A stretch of DNA of 64,000 nucleotides from Acorus gramineus (lineage: Eukaryota; Streptophyta; Magnoliopsida; Acorales; Acoraceae). This document shows, one piece after another, positions 1 to 11,481 of this stretch (positions are counted from its first letter, which is position 1; each line of letters begins with the position of its first letter). The stretch lies in assembly GCA_030737835.1 (NCBI GenBank), contig JAUJYN010000012.1:5327731-5391730 (forward strand), written 5' to 3'. The notes beneath the pieces are model-generated. The model worked only from the letters and a program-made list of their open reading frames with translations. It did no database searches and was not told where the DNA came from. The position numbers were made by a program, and so were the translations under genes.

Positions 1-1225
1 TTATAATCCTATTTAATTTAAATATAGCTTATTCTTATATAAAATAGTTAATATAATGAATAGATGATTTTTTATGTAACTGGTATTGTTTTATTTGTTT
101 GGATAAATTTTTATATTTTGTGTTTGTCTTATTATATTTTTTTTTTTAACTTTTTTATCTCTTAAAACGGTAAATGAGACACACGGCCTTTTCTATTTTA
201 ATTATTGTAGAATATTTATTTAACCTTCTTTTTTTGTGTAGGAAGCCATGAATCAATAACACGAACATGAATAAATTTGCCGAGTAGAAAACTTATTTAC
301 AAGAATTACAGGTACATTCGGGAGATTATTTACAAGAAACAATCCCATATTCATCACCCAAGTATCTCTTAAGACAACCTACATATTAAGACCTCTCTCT
401 TTATTTGGTTTCTCTCTACCTTATCCGAATCTCCCCCACAGACTCTCTCGATCCAACCAGATATAATCTTCGTAAGAGGGAGGAGTTACTACAAACACCT
501 GTGCATTTACAACTGGAAAACAGTTGAAGAAGATGTCATGACACACGTGGATACCCATGCTCTCATGGGTACCATATCTGATTAAATAAAATGTAACATT
601 TTGTATTCGCCTTTTAAATTTTTTTTTTTTTTTTTTTTTGATAAATAGCCCATTGAGACAAACTTTTATTCCAACTTTCAAAAAACAAAATTATACAGGA
701 TGATTCTTTTAATTCCTTTTTACGTTTAATGAAATGCATAAAGAAATTTGAGAACTTACAGTTAAAATTGGCCCACATTGTGGAACTTACAGTTAGAACT
801 TGTGTGCTTGTAAAGCCTTATAAATTTAGAATGTATTGTGCAGGCTCTAGTAAGATGCGCTTTATTGAAGAACGGTTTTGATTTAAAATTAGTACCATGG
901 GATTGGATTCAGATCCTATGCTTGTTTTTTTTATATTTATATCTTGTTTAACTCATGTAAGATTACCGCATTATCATTATAAGATCATGTGATTGTAAAT
1001 ATATCAAATGAAATTGATTTTTTTTCCATTCACATGCATTTACAACCTTTTGATAATGAAAGTCAAACAAGATACAAATATGTAAAAATAAGCAAAGGAT
1101 ATTAAGGCGATTTCTGTAGGCCTCTCTTCTACTGCTGCCTGTATCCAATGTGCTATTTTTTCTTGTATGCTTTGGGAACTCCCTTATCCTTATTAAATAT
1201 AAGACATTTGCTTGCCGTTTTGCAG
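1..1225. other. AT-rich flank or intron upstream of the DUF1118 exon
   Basis: No coding exon was found here. The stretch is AT-rich with homopolymer T/A runs. The final part ends in a pyrimidine-rich tract and cag, the acceptor of the exon that starts at 1226. The missing first exon, expected to encode a chloroplast transit peptide, is not recognisable here and probably lies left of the window. Confidence 0.5.
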
Positions 1226-1669
1226 GTGAACAAATACGATTCGACCTGGAAGAAAGAATGGTATGGCGCGGGCCTCTTCGCGGAAGGCAGTGAGGAACTC
1301 CAGGTCGACGTCGTCAAGAAGCTCGAGAAAGGGAAGGTCCTCAGCAACGTTGAGAAGGCCGGCCTCCTCTCCAAAGCCGAGGAACTCGGTCTCACTCTCT
1401 CTTCCGTCGAGAAGCTCGGCATCCTCTCCAAGGCCGAGGAGTTCGGCCTCCTCAGCCTCGTCGAGAGGACCGCGGGGACTTCCCCTTCCGCGCTCGCTTC
1501 GGTCGCGCTCCCGCTTATCGTCGCGGCCGTGGCCGTAGTCGTGATCACGCCCGATGATTCGGCGGCGTTGGTGGCCGTCCAAGCGATTCTCGCGGCGGTG
1601 CTTGGCGTTGGCGCGGTGGGGCTCTTTGTTGGGTCGGTTGTGCTTGGCGGGTTGCAGGAGTCCGATTAG
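1226..1669 (+). CDS. DUF1118 thylakoid membrane protein (RIQ1/RIQ2-like), terminal exon
   Basis: The exon begins after a good acceptor (ttttgcag, ending at 1225) and runs 147 codons to TAG at 1667-1669. It starts VNKYDSTWKKEWYGAG. Repeated short helical motifs follow (VEKAGLLSKAEELG, then VEKLGILSKAEEFG), which are the hallmark of plant DUF1118 proteins. The C-terminal third has two hydrophobic segments, roughly residues 92-106 and 112-137 of the exon, and ends GLQESD. In Arabidopsis, RIQ1 and RIQ2 of this family are thylakoid grana proteins affecting light-harvesting organisation and non-photochemical quenching; a similar role here is inference. The exon is far richer in GC than its surroundings. 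The in-frame sequence upstream of 1226 is intron read-through, so no start codon is assigned. It could be an orphan exon, but the frame is clean. The family call is firm; the choice between RIQ1 and RIQ2 is not. Confidence 0.8.
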   Translation: MNKYDSTWKKEWYGAGLFAEGSEELQVDVVKKLEKGKVLSNVEKAGLLSKAEELGLTLSSVEKLGILSKAEEFGLLSLVERTAGTSPSALASVALPLIVAAVAVVVITPDDSAALVAVQAILAAVLGVGAVGLFVGSVVLGGLQESD

Positions 1670-2131
1670 TTTTTTTTTTTTTTAAGTTCAGTTCAACCTG
1701 GTTTTAATCCCTCAACATCATTTATAGAGAGGTGTTAACCGACTTAACCAAAACTCATTTCATAAGAGTCGAATGCTTCTCTTCTTTTTTTTCTTTGGAG
1801 TTCAAAGTGTAGATATTGTTTTGAAAACTTTGGTCGTCTTGGTGAGATTCGGTTTTTTTTTTTTTTTTTTTCTGTAACGAAGAAGGTACATCACCACCCA
1901 AATCACATTATTTTTTAGGATGAGCATGGGAGATTTTTTTTCTATATATTTCCATTAAAATAAGAGTATTTCAATTATAAATAATTTTATGTCCTACTTA
2001 ATTGGCATTTTCTCATTTGTCCATACATGCGCTTCTCCATTTTTTTTTTTTTTTTAAGATAGATATTCAACTTTAATCTTAATTTTAAAAGAAAGGGGAT
2101 CACTCAACACGAACTCCCCAGCACTTTGAAA
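1670..2131. other. 3' flank of DUF1118 gene, T-rich
   Basis: Starts with a T run immediately after the stop codon and contains further long T runs near 1853-1871 and 2040-2055. No ORF or structured element was recognised. It presumably holds the 3' UTR and polyadenylation region. Confidence 0.35.
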
Positions 2132-2788
2132 GGGGAGATATATTTTCACCCCACAAGTTCTCTAACCCACCCAAAAAAAAAAAAAAAATTTTATGGTGGG
2201 TTAGAGAACCTTGGAAAAGAGGGGGTAGAGAGAGATAATAATAGAGAGAGAGAGAGAGAGCAGGAAGAGGAGCACATCCCCACACGTCCGCTTCCTCGTC
2301 GTCACTACCACATCGCCGCAAGTCCTCTTCCCTGCCGTCACCGTTGCGTTCCCGCATGTCCGCTTCCTCCCCGCCGCCGCACGTCCTCTTCCCTGCCGTC
2401 ATCGTCACGTCCCCGCACATCCGCTTCCTCACCGTCGTCGTCACGCCCCCGCACATCTCGCTGCGTGTTCACATATCATGTTTCCCGCTGTCTTCCTTCC
2501 TGCCCCTGCTCTTCCTCCACCTCAACCCACCACCACATCCACGAAATCCACCGCTTCTACCACCTCTCCATCCCCATCATCTTGGGAAGTGACTGCCTCT
2601 CAGCCGTTCAAGGCTGGCTCCTCCTCTAGCCACACTTCACGTCCAAGCTCCTCCTAAACCCACTCTTCATCATTTGGCACCGACTCCCCCAAGAACTCCT
2701 CTCTCTCTCTCTCTCTCTCTACCTCTTTTTTCAATGGTTTCTCTTGGGGGTGGGTTAGAGAACTAGAGGGGTGGAAATATAACTCCCC
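2132..2788. mobile_element. Non-autonomous Mutator-like element with ~40-bp TIRs
   Basis: The terminal inverted repeats are about 40 bp. The left end starts GGGGAGATATATTTTCACC and the right end, read inward, starts GGGGAGTTATATTTCCACC; both close with TTCTCTAACCCACCC. The flanks are a 9-bp duplication with one mismatch: ACTTTGAAA (2123-2131) and ACTTCGAAA (2789-2797). A 9-bp TSD and long TIRs fit Mutator-like elements. The interior carries GA and CT microsatellites (about 2240-2259 and 2697-2722) and a C-rich block at 2280-2470 built from repeated versions of CGTCCGCTTCCTC. No transposase is present. The open frames across the C-rich block are low-complexity and are not called as genes. Confidence 0.8.
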
Positions 2789-4317
2789 ACTTCGAAAAGC
2801 CAACCAAAAGAAGAAAAAAAAAAGTAGTAGAGACCATAAAACCCCAATCCAAGAGCAAAATAATGGAGATATCTATCAATGACCCCTGAATCCAAACCCC
2901 AAAAGACACCTACTCAGTTCAAAGGAGGCCCCTAACGTAGTTAACCCTCATAACACATGCACAATGCGCCCCATATTCTTTGATAAAACGCACGACCATC
3001 TCCCGTACATTTTCAAAGTACACCATCATTCTCCATGTTTCTTATACATAAGAGAATTTTGTGTAATGCCCATTGTCATATTGTTCACAAGTGATGTGGG
3101 ATTAAACGATGGTGCAAGCCCTCCACATTTTGACTAAAATGCAATCCACTACCGCGCCTCAATGTACATCGTATGTGATAATAAAATAGTTTATTAGAGG
3201 AAACATATTTTCAATAAAGTTCTCATTGGTTCTATAGCATTCATACCTTTTTTATATATATATTTCATCTCCTAGTTACGCCTTAATCCAAATTTTTTAT
3301 TTGATTAAATGCATATATCAAAGATAGCCTATCTATATGGAATGCAGTTCAATTTCGTCTAATTTATGGTTTATTGAAGGTAATATAGTTTGTGGGATGG
3401 ACAATTTGGTTTCCAATTCAGTTTGATTTATGTATAAGAAGAGAATATATATTTTTTTCTTCTAAACTTAAAAAAACGTGTGGAATTGATCAGTTATGAA
3501 CATGAGTAACTCTACCACAAAGGCGTAGTTACACGCAATCCCGTTTACACACACGTGTGATCCCATATCTGTCAATTGTTATCCAACAAAATATGTATCT
3601 CATTAAACAAAATATGTAATTCTCTTTTTCTATGATTAAATACACAAAATTCATTTGAGTATGTATTTTATTTTTATGAAAATTATATGTTTGTTTCGCT
3701 ATATGAAAAATTATCTTTGAAAAATTAAAGCAATATGAGACTTGGGACTACAAACAAGACTGTGTGCACAATGGAAAAGGAAAGAAAGCAATTAAGGATG
3801 TGCAGTAAATTCTTTGAAGGCAGCAAGTAGTGTGCTTATCAGCAGGGAAACCAATGACCAGTGCCAAATAAAATCTGGTCAAATTGAAGCTCCCAAACAT
3901 AAAGATGAAGGGTTCACCAAAGTCCACCAAACACCGATTTGAGGTTGAGGTGACAATCATTAATAATATTCACTTGGATGGAATACAAAAAAAATAAACT
4001 GGTGACAACCACACAATTGAGATTGGATACCAGCTGAATATTTAACAAGTAAAATGAGAAGTTCCTAAGCTCTGTTTCCATCTCATAGGGGAGCTATCTC
4101 ATTCTCCTATTGGCTTTTTTGTGAACTCATTTTGGTGAGTTTTTTCAACCTATTTTGTAACTTATGACTGTACACTTGTACATTTTGTCCGGTTATAGCA
4201 ACAACACAAATCTTATATTACCAATATAAAAAAAGGGAAAATGAGAATAAAAGGCATGATCTACCAAATGGAAACCACATTCATGATACCAATAAAAAAA
4301 AAAAAAAAAACCGCATT
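2789..4317. other. Intergenic, nothing recognised
   Basis: AT-rich DNA without a supported gene. A short sequence resembling plant LTR promoter DNA (gatgtgggatt, near 3095) is visible without a definable element around it. Confidence 0.3.
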
Positions 4318-5212
4318 CATGATAATGAGGGAATTGACCTGTTTAACCAAAGAACAGCGTGATCTGCTGTTTCCATATACAGGACAATTGAGCAGCTATG
4401 TGCAATTGAAAATGTTGATAATCCTCCAAACAAGGAAAAAGATAGGCTTCAATCTGTCTGTCAAACTATTCACCCCATCCTCCGGAACATCTAGATCTGG
4501 AGGAGTTGTCTTTCATCCATTGGATTGGGAATCATGGATGAAAGACTCGAAGAAAGAAAACAATGAAAATGCGGAAAGACTGAAGAACATTGCCTATGGT
4601 GATGCCAAACAAGAAGCACTAGAAGACATATTTATCTTGGCAACAATTTCTTGCTTATGGAAGCAATATAACATTGATTGGATCATGGACAAGGAGGAAA
4701 ATATACAGCCTAAGGGAGACTACTTCCAACTTCTGTGCAAGGGCTCTGATCAATTTACTGTCACTAGCTAGGCAGCAAAATTCATAAATAAGGAAATGAA
4801 GGATGCATGGAGTAAGAGCATGAGTGGGAGATTGACAAAGAGGAATGTTAGTGGTGACCAGTATTTGTCAGAAATAAGTGAAAAAAAATCCAAAGAAACT
4901 CCCGAAATAGGGGAAAAAAATCAATGCAATAACTGTCACAAAAAGTACTCTGATGATTTGGATTTTGATGAGGGAAAGAGAAGCAATGTAGTCTACATTT
5001 TTGGACTCCCATGCATTCATGTCCCATACGAGAATGCTAAAATAGCATATGCTCTATGAATGGAATCTTACAAAAAAGACAAGGGGACTGGCTAGAGCAT
5101 CAGTGAACAAGGCACTAACCAGAACTGTGAAGGAAACAGGTATGTAGGCCTTCAGTTGATCCCAAACACTGAAGCAGAAAGATCTGCAAGTGGGACAATG
5201 ATCAAGAGATGA
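4318..5212 (+). pseudogene. Decayed gene of unrecognised family
   Basis: A run of codon-like sequence stays mostly in one frame but is broken. A segment around 4395-4490 reads sensibly only in a shifted frame (for example DRLQSVCQTIHPILRNI), then the frame returns to a segment containing GGVVFHPLDWESWMKDS. TAG at 4769-4771 interrupts it, the same frame continues for 95 codons (FINKEMKDAW to YENAKIAYAL), then TGA at 5057. A further shifted stretch reads KKTRGLARASVNKALTRTVK and is followed by a donor-like ACAG|GTATG. Two in-frame stops and at least two frameshifts argue for a pseudogene. The residues look like a real nuclear protein, but I cannot name the family. No introns are evident over about 0.9 kb. 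Confidence 0.55.
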
Positions 5213-5370
5213 CCAAAGTAAAAGAAAAAATCATTTGAATGAACAAAACTCCAATTTCAAATAAACTTAAGCATTACGCACCTCTTAAAAAGAGTTTAAA
5301 ATATTGATCAACCAGACTAAAGAGCACAATGACCTTTTAAGTTAGAACCAAAAGAGGAAAACTTATTGTC

Positions 5371-5397
5371 GGGGGGGGGGGGGGGGGGGGGGGGGGG
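5371..5397. repeat. Poly(G) tract of 27 bases
   Basis: An uninterrupted run of 27 G residues in AT-rich DNA. It is one of five long G or C runs in the window and could form G-quadruplex structure. Its exact length is likely unreliable in any assembly. Confidence 0.95.
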
Positions 5398-8300
5398 TTG
5401 GTTTTCGTCGATTGAGATTGAGACTTTGAGAGATTTCTTCGGACATTAGTTAAGGAATTTTGTAGACTTCGCATATTTTTTTGAACTTTCTCAGATTTTA
5501 CAGACGGATTTTGATCAACATCTCTATCAACTCGGACATACTTTTGGAGACTTGTTTTACAAATTTTTAAAATATCAAATTCTTCTTAAACGCGATATTG
5601 GAGTTGAGTTGCTTCTCATCTCAATCTGCAACCAAAACCACTAACTTTAAAGTTTATAATTCATCACTTTCACATTGATTCAATTGACTATAATTTCAGT
5701 GGCTTCAGTATTGCCTTTCCCTTTGCTCTTTTAGTTTTTTTCCTTTGCCATTTGAGGTTGGTGCGTGCTTGAGATTCTCCACCCATATGCATTATCAATA
5801 ATAATCAATTCATTAACTAATTAACAAGACACAATGTCCCCCAATAGATGCACTAGTCATCACAAAGCTGTCCTAGGTTCTAATCACTAGACCAATTCAA
5901 TTTACAAACCACAGCCTCACTTTTACCTAGTCCTTGGGATTGATTTGGATATTATATCAAATCCATCAATGGACTTATGTAGCCATGATGAGTCTCGGCA
6001 TCAAAGAAGGTTTCTCAAGTCAATAATAGCCACACCCAAGCCTGAAAATGAAAGACCCCTTTGTACAGAAAACTCATATCTAATAGACAGAAGTAAAAAA
6101 AACTTACCTAAGAAGACAAACCTCAACCTCCTAGCATGATCCATAAAATTTCACAAGGTGACCAGTCAAGGATCTAAAGTCCTCGCATTGACTTGGATTT
6201 GAACGGTGCTCCAGATCAAAATGATCCACCAACTGATTCACAAAATATGGCAAACCTGTGCAACGAAATTTGTAATGTGACAATCTATCGAGCATGTGAC
6301 TAGTTGGGAGATCTGACAGCAACATGCCTGCTGCTATTTTAAAAAAAAAGAGCCAAAAGTACACAAAAATGCAGTCTCATTGAAAAACCAAGAATAGACT
6401 TTTTCTAAAATAAATGGAAAGTAAATATTCCAAAGGTATGATTTATTACTTGGCATAATAGTAGAAATTGAATCCAGAAGCAGCAGGAATAAAAATTGAA
6501 TGTAGATAAGATGCACTTCAAATTATGCATCAGCTAAAGCAGAACAACAAAAATCATCATGACTCTGACGGATAAGAAAGAGCCTAAAAATGATGTGACC
6601 AAACGGCTTAATGAAAAAATGCATCAAGGATGAAGATTAATATACACCAGAGTAATGGGAAGTCAAATGCATAGACTTGTATATGACTAGTGGAGCAAGA
6701 AAATCCCAACACAAATGTTGGAAATAGGCTGAGGATAATGATGATGAAATTCTACAAGTGGTCCCATATCGAAGTGTTCAATAAAAAAATGCATTAAGTA
6801 ATTATTGTTCTCTATCCCCGAAAAAGTACGGCCATCACGGATAGCACTCAAAAGGAACCACAACCGAACCATTTATCTAACCTATGTTTATTAATCACAG
6901 TTAGCAAACATTTTGATACATTTGAATTCCAAGAATCTTCTCAATAAACAATATAATCAAATTCTTTTACTGATGATTCAATAGTGATGAATAAATGAAT
7001 TTTGACAGCATTTCTTGGACACTAAATGCTTTGTAGTGAGATAATAGAAAAATACAACTCACCAAAGGGCTAAACACAGGAAGAAAACTCACACCATTAG
7101 CCTTTCATAAACCAGATGAAAGCTACAAACCAGATATGGTCTGATTTTTTCTACCTTGGCGAAGCATGCATTGGGAATCTGGGATAGAGTGTAAGTTGTC
7201 TACTACTTTCCAATAAAAGTTGCAGAAAGTAAGCTTCAATTTTCTGATCCCCCTAACATTCCATTCTGCGAAAAGTACAATGGAATTTGGATTTTTGATT
7301 ATAACAACTCCAAGTAATTAGAAATGTCAATTTTTTACAAAATAATCTCAGCTTTGACAATCAAATAACCAAGAGAATAAGGTTCAGTTTCCATTACAGT
7401 GATTTCCTTTCATAGAGGTAATGAAGAGAAACTTTCATTCCATAAAGATTACATTTTAAGGACCTATAGTTCAAAAGTTCCCAGTGTATTGGGTTCAACC
7501 CAGTTATAATTGAACACTATCAATACAAAGTATTCATGAGAATACAGAAACGTGTATATTCAACCCTTTACAAACTACCAAGGATAATAATAGCATTCTG
7601 AAATTTGAGAAACAAGATCATATTCAATATGCTTCAACTTTTCATTGAACCATATGGATATGATATATTTATAGGCGTACTGTAAATTACAAAAGTAATA
7701 AGACATGAAGGACATTGATGAAAAAGCCCTTAACATTTGGCTAGATGAAAAAATACAAAGTTGCACTGCAAGTGAATAAGACTACCTGTACAAGTATGGA
7801 ATGACTGACAAATATGAAATTTTCTCACACCAAATGATAACCTCGGCGAGCATCTGTGACTGCACAAATTGTGCACAGCCATTTCACGTCCATGTTCAGT
7901 TTTTCCTGTCACATAAGAATTGTCACCCATCAACTCTCCACTAGACATAATATACAAAAATATTAACAGGCAGTTGCTTGATTTAACTGACAGCATATAA
8001 CAGCGTAATGCTTTAAAGTGAACAAGTTTTACTGAAATTGGCTATTATATGGATCAACTTCGTGGTCATCAATAATATACATAAATTCGTTTCTCAATCC
8101 CAGTATGAAAAAGTCATTGTTAATTTGTTCAATTCCTTCTCCGATGAATAAATAAAATGCAATCCCTTCATCCAGATTTGCATTACAGAAACAAACAAGA
8201 ATAATTCCAAGAGAACACTAAATGTAAAAAGACCTTTGTTAGATATTCAAAAGAACATATTTTCATATGTTTTTCAGAGTTGTTTTGGAATATTTCCCTA

Positions 8301-10738
8301 TGCAATTAATTCATTTCTACATACTTATTAGGGAAGTTTCTGGTTCTTTATATTCAAAGCATATTTTTGCACAAATTGACAATATTTATAATTTAATATG
8401 CATAATCATATTTTTTCATGTGGAGCCATATTTTAAAATTCATAAATCTAAATTTGACATTATTTTAATTTGACAAGATTTAAATTTGACAGGTTATAAA
8501 TTAGAAAAGGAATTAGCATTCAATGATTCAACAAAACTTCTAAATCTGATTCACCAAATCAATAAAATCTACAATTAAATCAGCCTTGAGTTCTCCAACA
8601 AATCAACAAGATCTTCAACAGATTTTGTAATTACATCTCCAAAATATTTTGCAAACCAGCATTAAAGCTCCATCAAATTAGCATTTACAACCAATTCAGC
8701 CCTCAAAACCCCTATAAAAAGGGCATTGTAGAGAGGGAGAAAGGTATCTCTTCATTCAGCCAAGAATTAATTTCATTTTTAGTCTTTGTTTTTTTATTCT
8801 GTTGAGTTTTTGTTTTTAGATTTTGTTTCTTTGTTACTAGAGACATAGATTTTATTGTGTTTTCAATAAAAGTGTCTCTTTATTTTATTTTCATGAAATA
8901 TTTTTATTTTTATTTTAGAATTTCACCAACCATGGTAGGCTAGAAAATCCTTCCATCAAGGAGAGGATTCCACCCCATGCGTTTGAGTGACTGATTCTTT
9001 TCTTTGTGCATTGATGTTTTCTGATTTATTCTTCATGTTTATAAAGTTGCTTCAACTCAGATTTCTTTTAATTATGGGTATTTTTAGATCTTTCGTGATC
9101 CTATTTAGATGGGATATGGTTGATGCTTTATAAACCCTATTTTTAAATCGAGTAGAGGTGAACTGCTTTTGAAACATTTTATTTTCATTACTACCACTTT
9201 CTACCAAGAATAGGTCAGAGTTTTATATTTTGTTGGCAAAGACGAAATCTAAACGACAATTTCAAAATCTTCAAATATGCCACCAACAATTTTAAACTAC
9301 ATTTTCTTGTTCTATAGCTTCACACCAAAAAAACTAAGGAACTTGATGAAATTTGAAAAAAAAAAATCCCTGTCCAAGTGCCAACTATAAATTTCTCAAA
9401 GCTTAGCCTAATTATATTAAATAAATGAGCTCCAATCATTAAAGTGTGATCTGAATGATATAATCCAAATCTCTGGTTCAATCTAAGATCCAGAAGACAG
9501 CCATTATAGTGACAAATGGCAGAATCATTGGGATCAGTTACAATTTGAAACTAATCTTGATCCACAGGCACCCACATCCAGCTTGTTTTCGCCATATCAT
9601 TAAGTTTTTTATACCATTATATTGTCTTTCACACCCCTAACATGACCATTGTAGACGCAAGGAAGATTGATCCCCACTAAAACTCAGCCTATTTTCATAT
9701 TAAAATCATCTTGGCTTGAGTGTTAAAGTATTTTTGACAGATCTTTCCCCTCTTATCAATCAAACGAAAAAACCACAACCCCGTCCATCTCACAGGCCAG
9801 ATTCTCCATTTTCAACTGTGACAGTTCTCATCTGCATTCAGCCTTCATCTGCAGTGAAGAATGGGTGCGGGTGCTACAATAATTAAACAGGATGTACTCA
9901 GTGCATCTATTAAGTGTTTATTATGTAAGGCTAGTGACAGAAATGGTTTGTGTTGTCAAATTCATTATTCAAACCATAATAACTATCAAACAAACCAAAT
10001 AATCGACCTCTAACCTATCTGAATATAGGCTCAATTTCCCGATAAATATAAGCATGACCCATCACAGTGAGAGATAATTTGATGGCCAGATCTCAACCTA
10101 CCATAACCCTAATGTGGTTCAATGCTTAGTTCCTAAAATAGCAGTTCAGAAGTACCAGGGGATTGCATGTTTTGTCTGAGGAGGCCAGTTCGCAAGAAGA
10201 GAAAGCTAGATACCTTGTTCGTTATATGATTTAAGATCATGACAACAAATGGAATTCTAAATGATATTAGTTAGTGAAAATAATAAATATTGAAGATGCA
10301 GAAGAAGGATACCAAGAGAATAAACTAATCTAGCAACATGAAATAAGCCAAGAAAAATCCCAGCACTAACGACACCAACATTTAGGCCACAAGGCTACAT
10401 CTAACACTCTAAAGTCTTTATCACATCATCTAACTACCATTCTGGACTGGCTGTGTTTGAGATACCCTATTTATGTATGCAACTATACAAGTTCATGCAT
10501 TGTTATACAGAAATGAATAAGAAGATTAATAATAGCAAAAAAAAAAATGATCTGCAATTTGTTGGTTGGTAGCAGAAAATCAACGTAAACATGGATAGAC
10601 AAAATGTCAATAAGCTTCCCACTAAACTCAAAACCATTATATAGTATTTTTTTTGGTGATGGAAAAAACCACAACATTAGTTGGGAAACTCGTAGATACA
10701 CAGAATCACCAACAGAACCTTGTGCATCATGTAAAGCC
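5398..10738. other. Long gene-free AT-rich interval
   Basis: About 5.3 kb without a supported exon. Open frames on either strand are short, AT-driven and show no recognisable domain. The only feature that stands out is the TATA-containing stretch near 8712, listed separately. Confidence 0.4.
8705..8940 (+). promoter_or_regulatory. Promoter-like stretch, possibly of a transcribed repeat
   Basis: A strong TATA box (ctataaaaag, 8712-8721) is followed by a purine-rich leader, T-rich sequence and an AATAAA-type signal near 8866, then an acceptor-like T-rich tract before accATGgtaggctag. There is no long ORF downstream. The arrangement (TATA, short transcript, poly(A) signal) resembles an LTR or non-coding transcript unit. 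No terminal repeats were found, so the identity is open. Confidence 0.3.
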
Positions 10739-10980
10739 CAGGAGGGATTTCTGGAAGAGTTCTATGGCAGGATCAATGCGGATGAGGACTTCATGAAAAG
10801 GATGCCCGAGATTCTGGCTTGCGAGGTGCAGCGATTCCCTCTTAGGCATTTGGGTCTCCCTCTTAGCTTGGGTTGTATGCCCAAAGCTGCATGGATGCCT
10901 CTTGTTAGCAGGTTTGGAAAAAGACTGGAGGTTTGGAAAAGTAGGTTCTTGAGGTTCAGAGGCAAACTCACCCTTCTTCA

Positions 10981-11416
10981 TAATGGGGACATCAAATCAA
11001 CAGTGGGATTTAAAAGAGGAAGATCAATGAATCTGATCTTATCCCCATGTGGACAGTAAGTTACATTAATTAGTTTGTTATGATTGTTTAGGATAGTCAA
11101 TGACTTAAGTTTGTTAGGATTTCAGGATAGTCATTGACTTGGTTTGTTTAAAGTAATTTGTTTCATCTACTCTAGACCATTGATTAAATCCAAAATCAAT
11201 AGCCTAGAATCTCTAGGGAGAGGGAGATCAGAATGAAAAAAATGTTTCTATTTTGAGATGTCCTGCGATGGGAGTTGTACGGGTGTGAAGCCCTAGGGTA
11301 TGACACCCTAACCTTCTTGGGTGTGATACCCTATAATCTATTTTTTTATACATTTTCCAAACCCTAAATACCCCCTAACATGTGCCTTGCTGCTGCCTTG
11401 GAGCAGTCCTGCATCA
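10981..11416 (+). repeat. 5' LTR of the TRIM
   Basis: 436 bp, matching the second LTR over its whole length with scattered substitutions and small indels. It starts TAATGGGGACATC and ends CTGCATCA. The first bases look mutated from a TGATG/CATCA pair of inverted ends. Confidence 0.85.
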
Positions 11417-11420
11417 ATTT

Positions 11421-11432
11421 TGGTATCAGAGC
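11421..11432 (+). other. Primer binding site of the TRIM
   Basis: TGGTATCAGAGC, complementary to the 3' end of plant initiator methionyl tRNA, four bases after the 5' LTR. Confidence 0.9.
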
Positions 11433-11481
11433 CAAACCACAGCTATATTCCACGACAGCTGGAATCTTCTCGGCCGGGGAG

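Noticed and set aside
1153-1582. Minus-strand ORFs of 131 and 129 codons opposite the DUF1118 exon
   Set aside because: Shadows of the real exon; no domain, and the plus-strand frame matches a known family.
2100-2629. ORFs of 118 and 167 codons in the Mutator-like element
   Set aside because: Low-complexity Ser/Pro/Arg content in a C-rich tandem-like block within a transposon.
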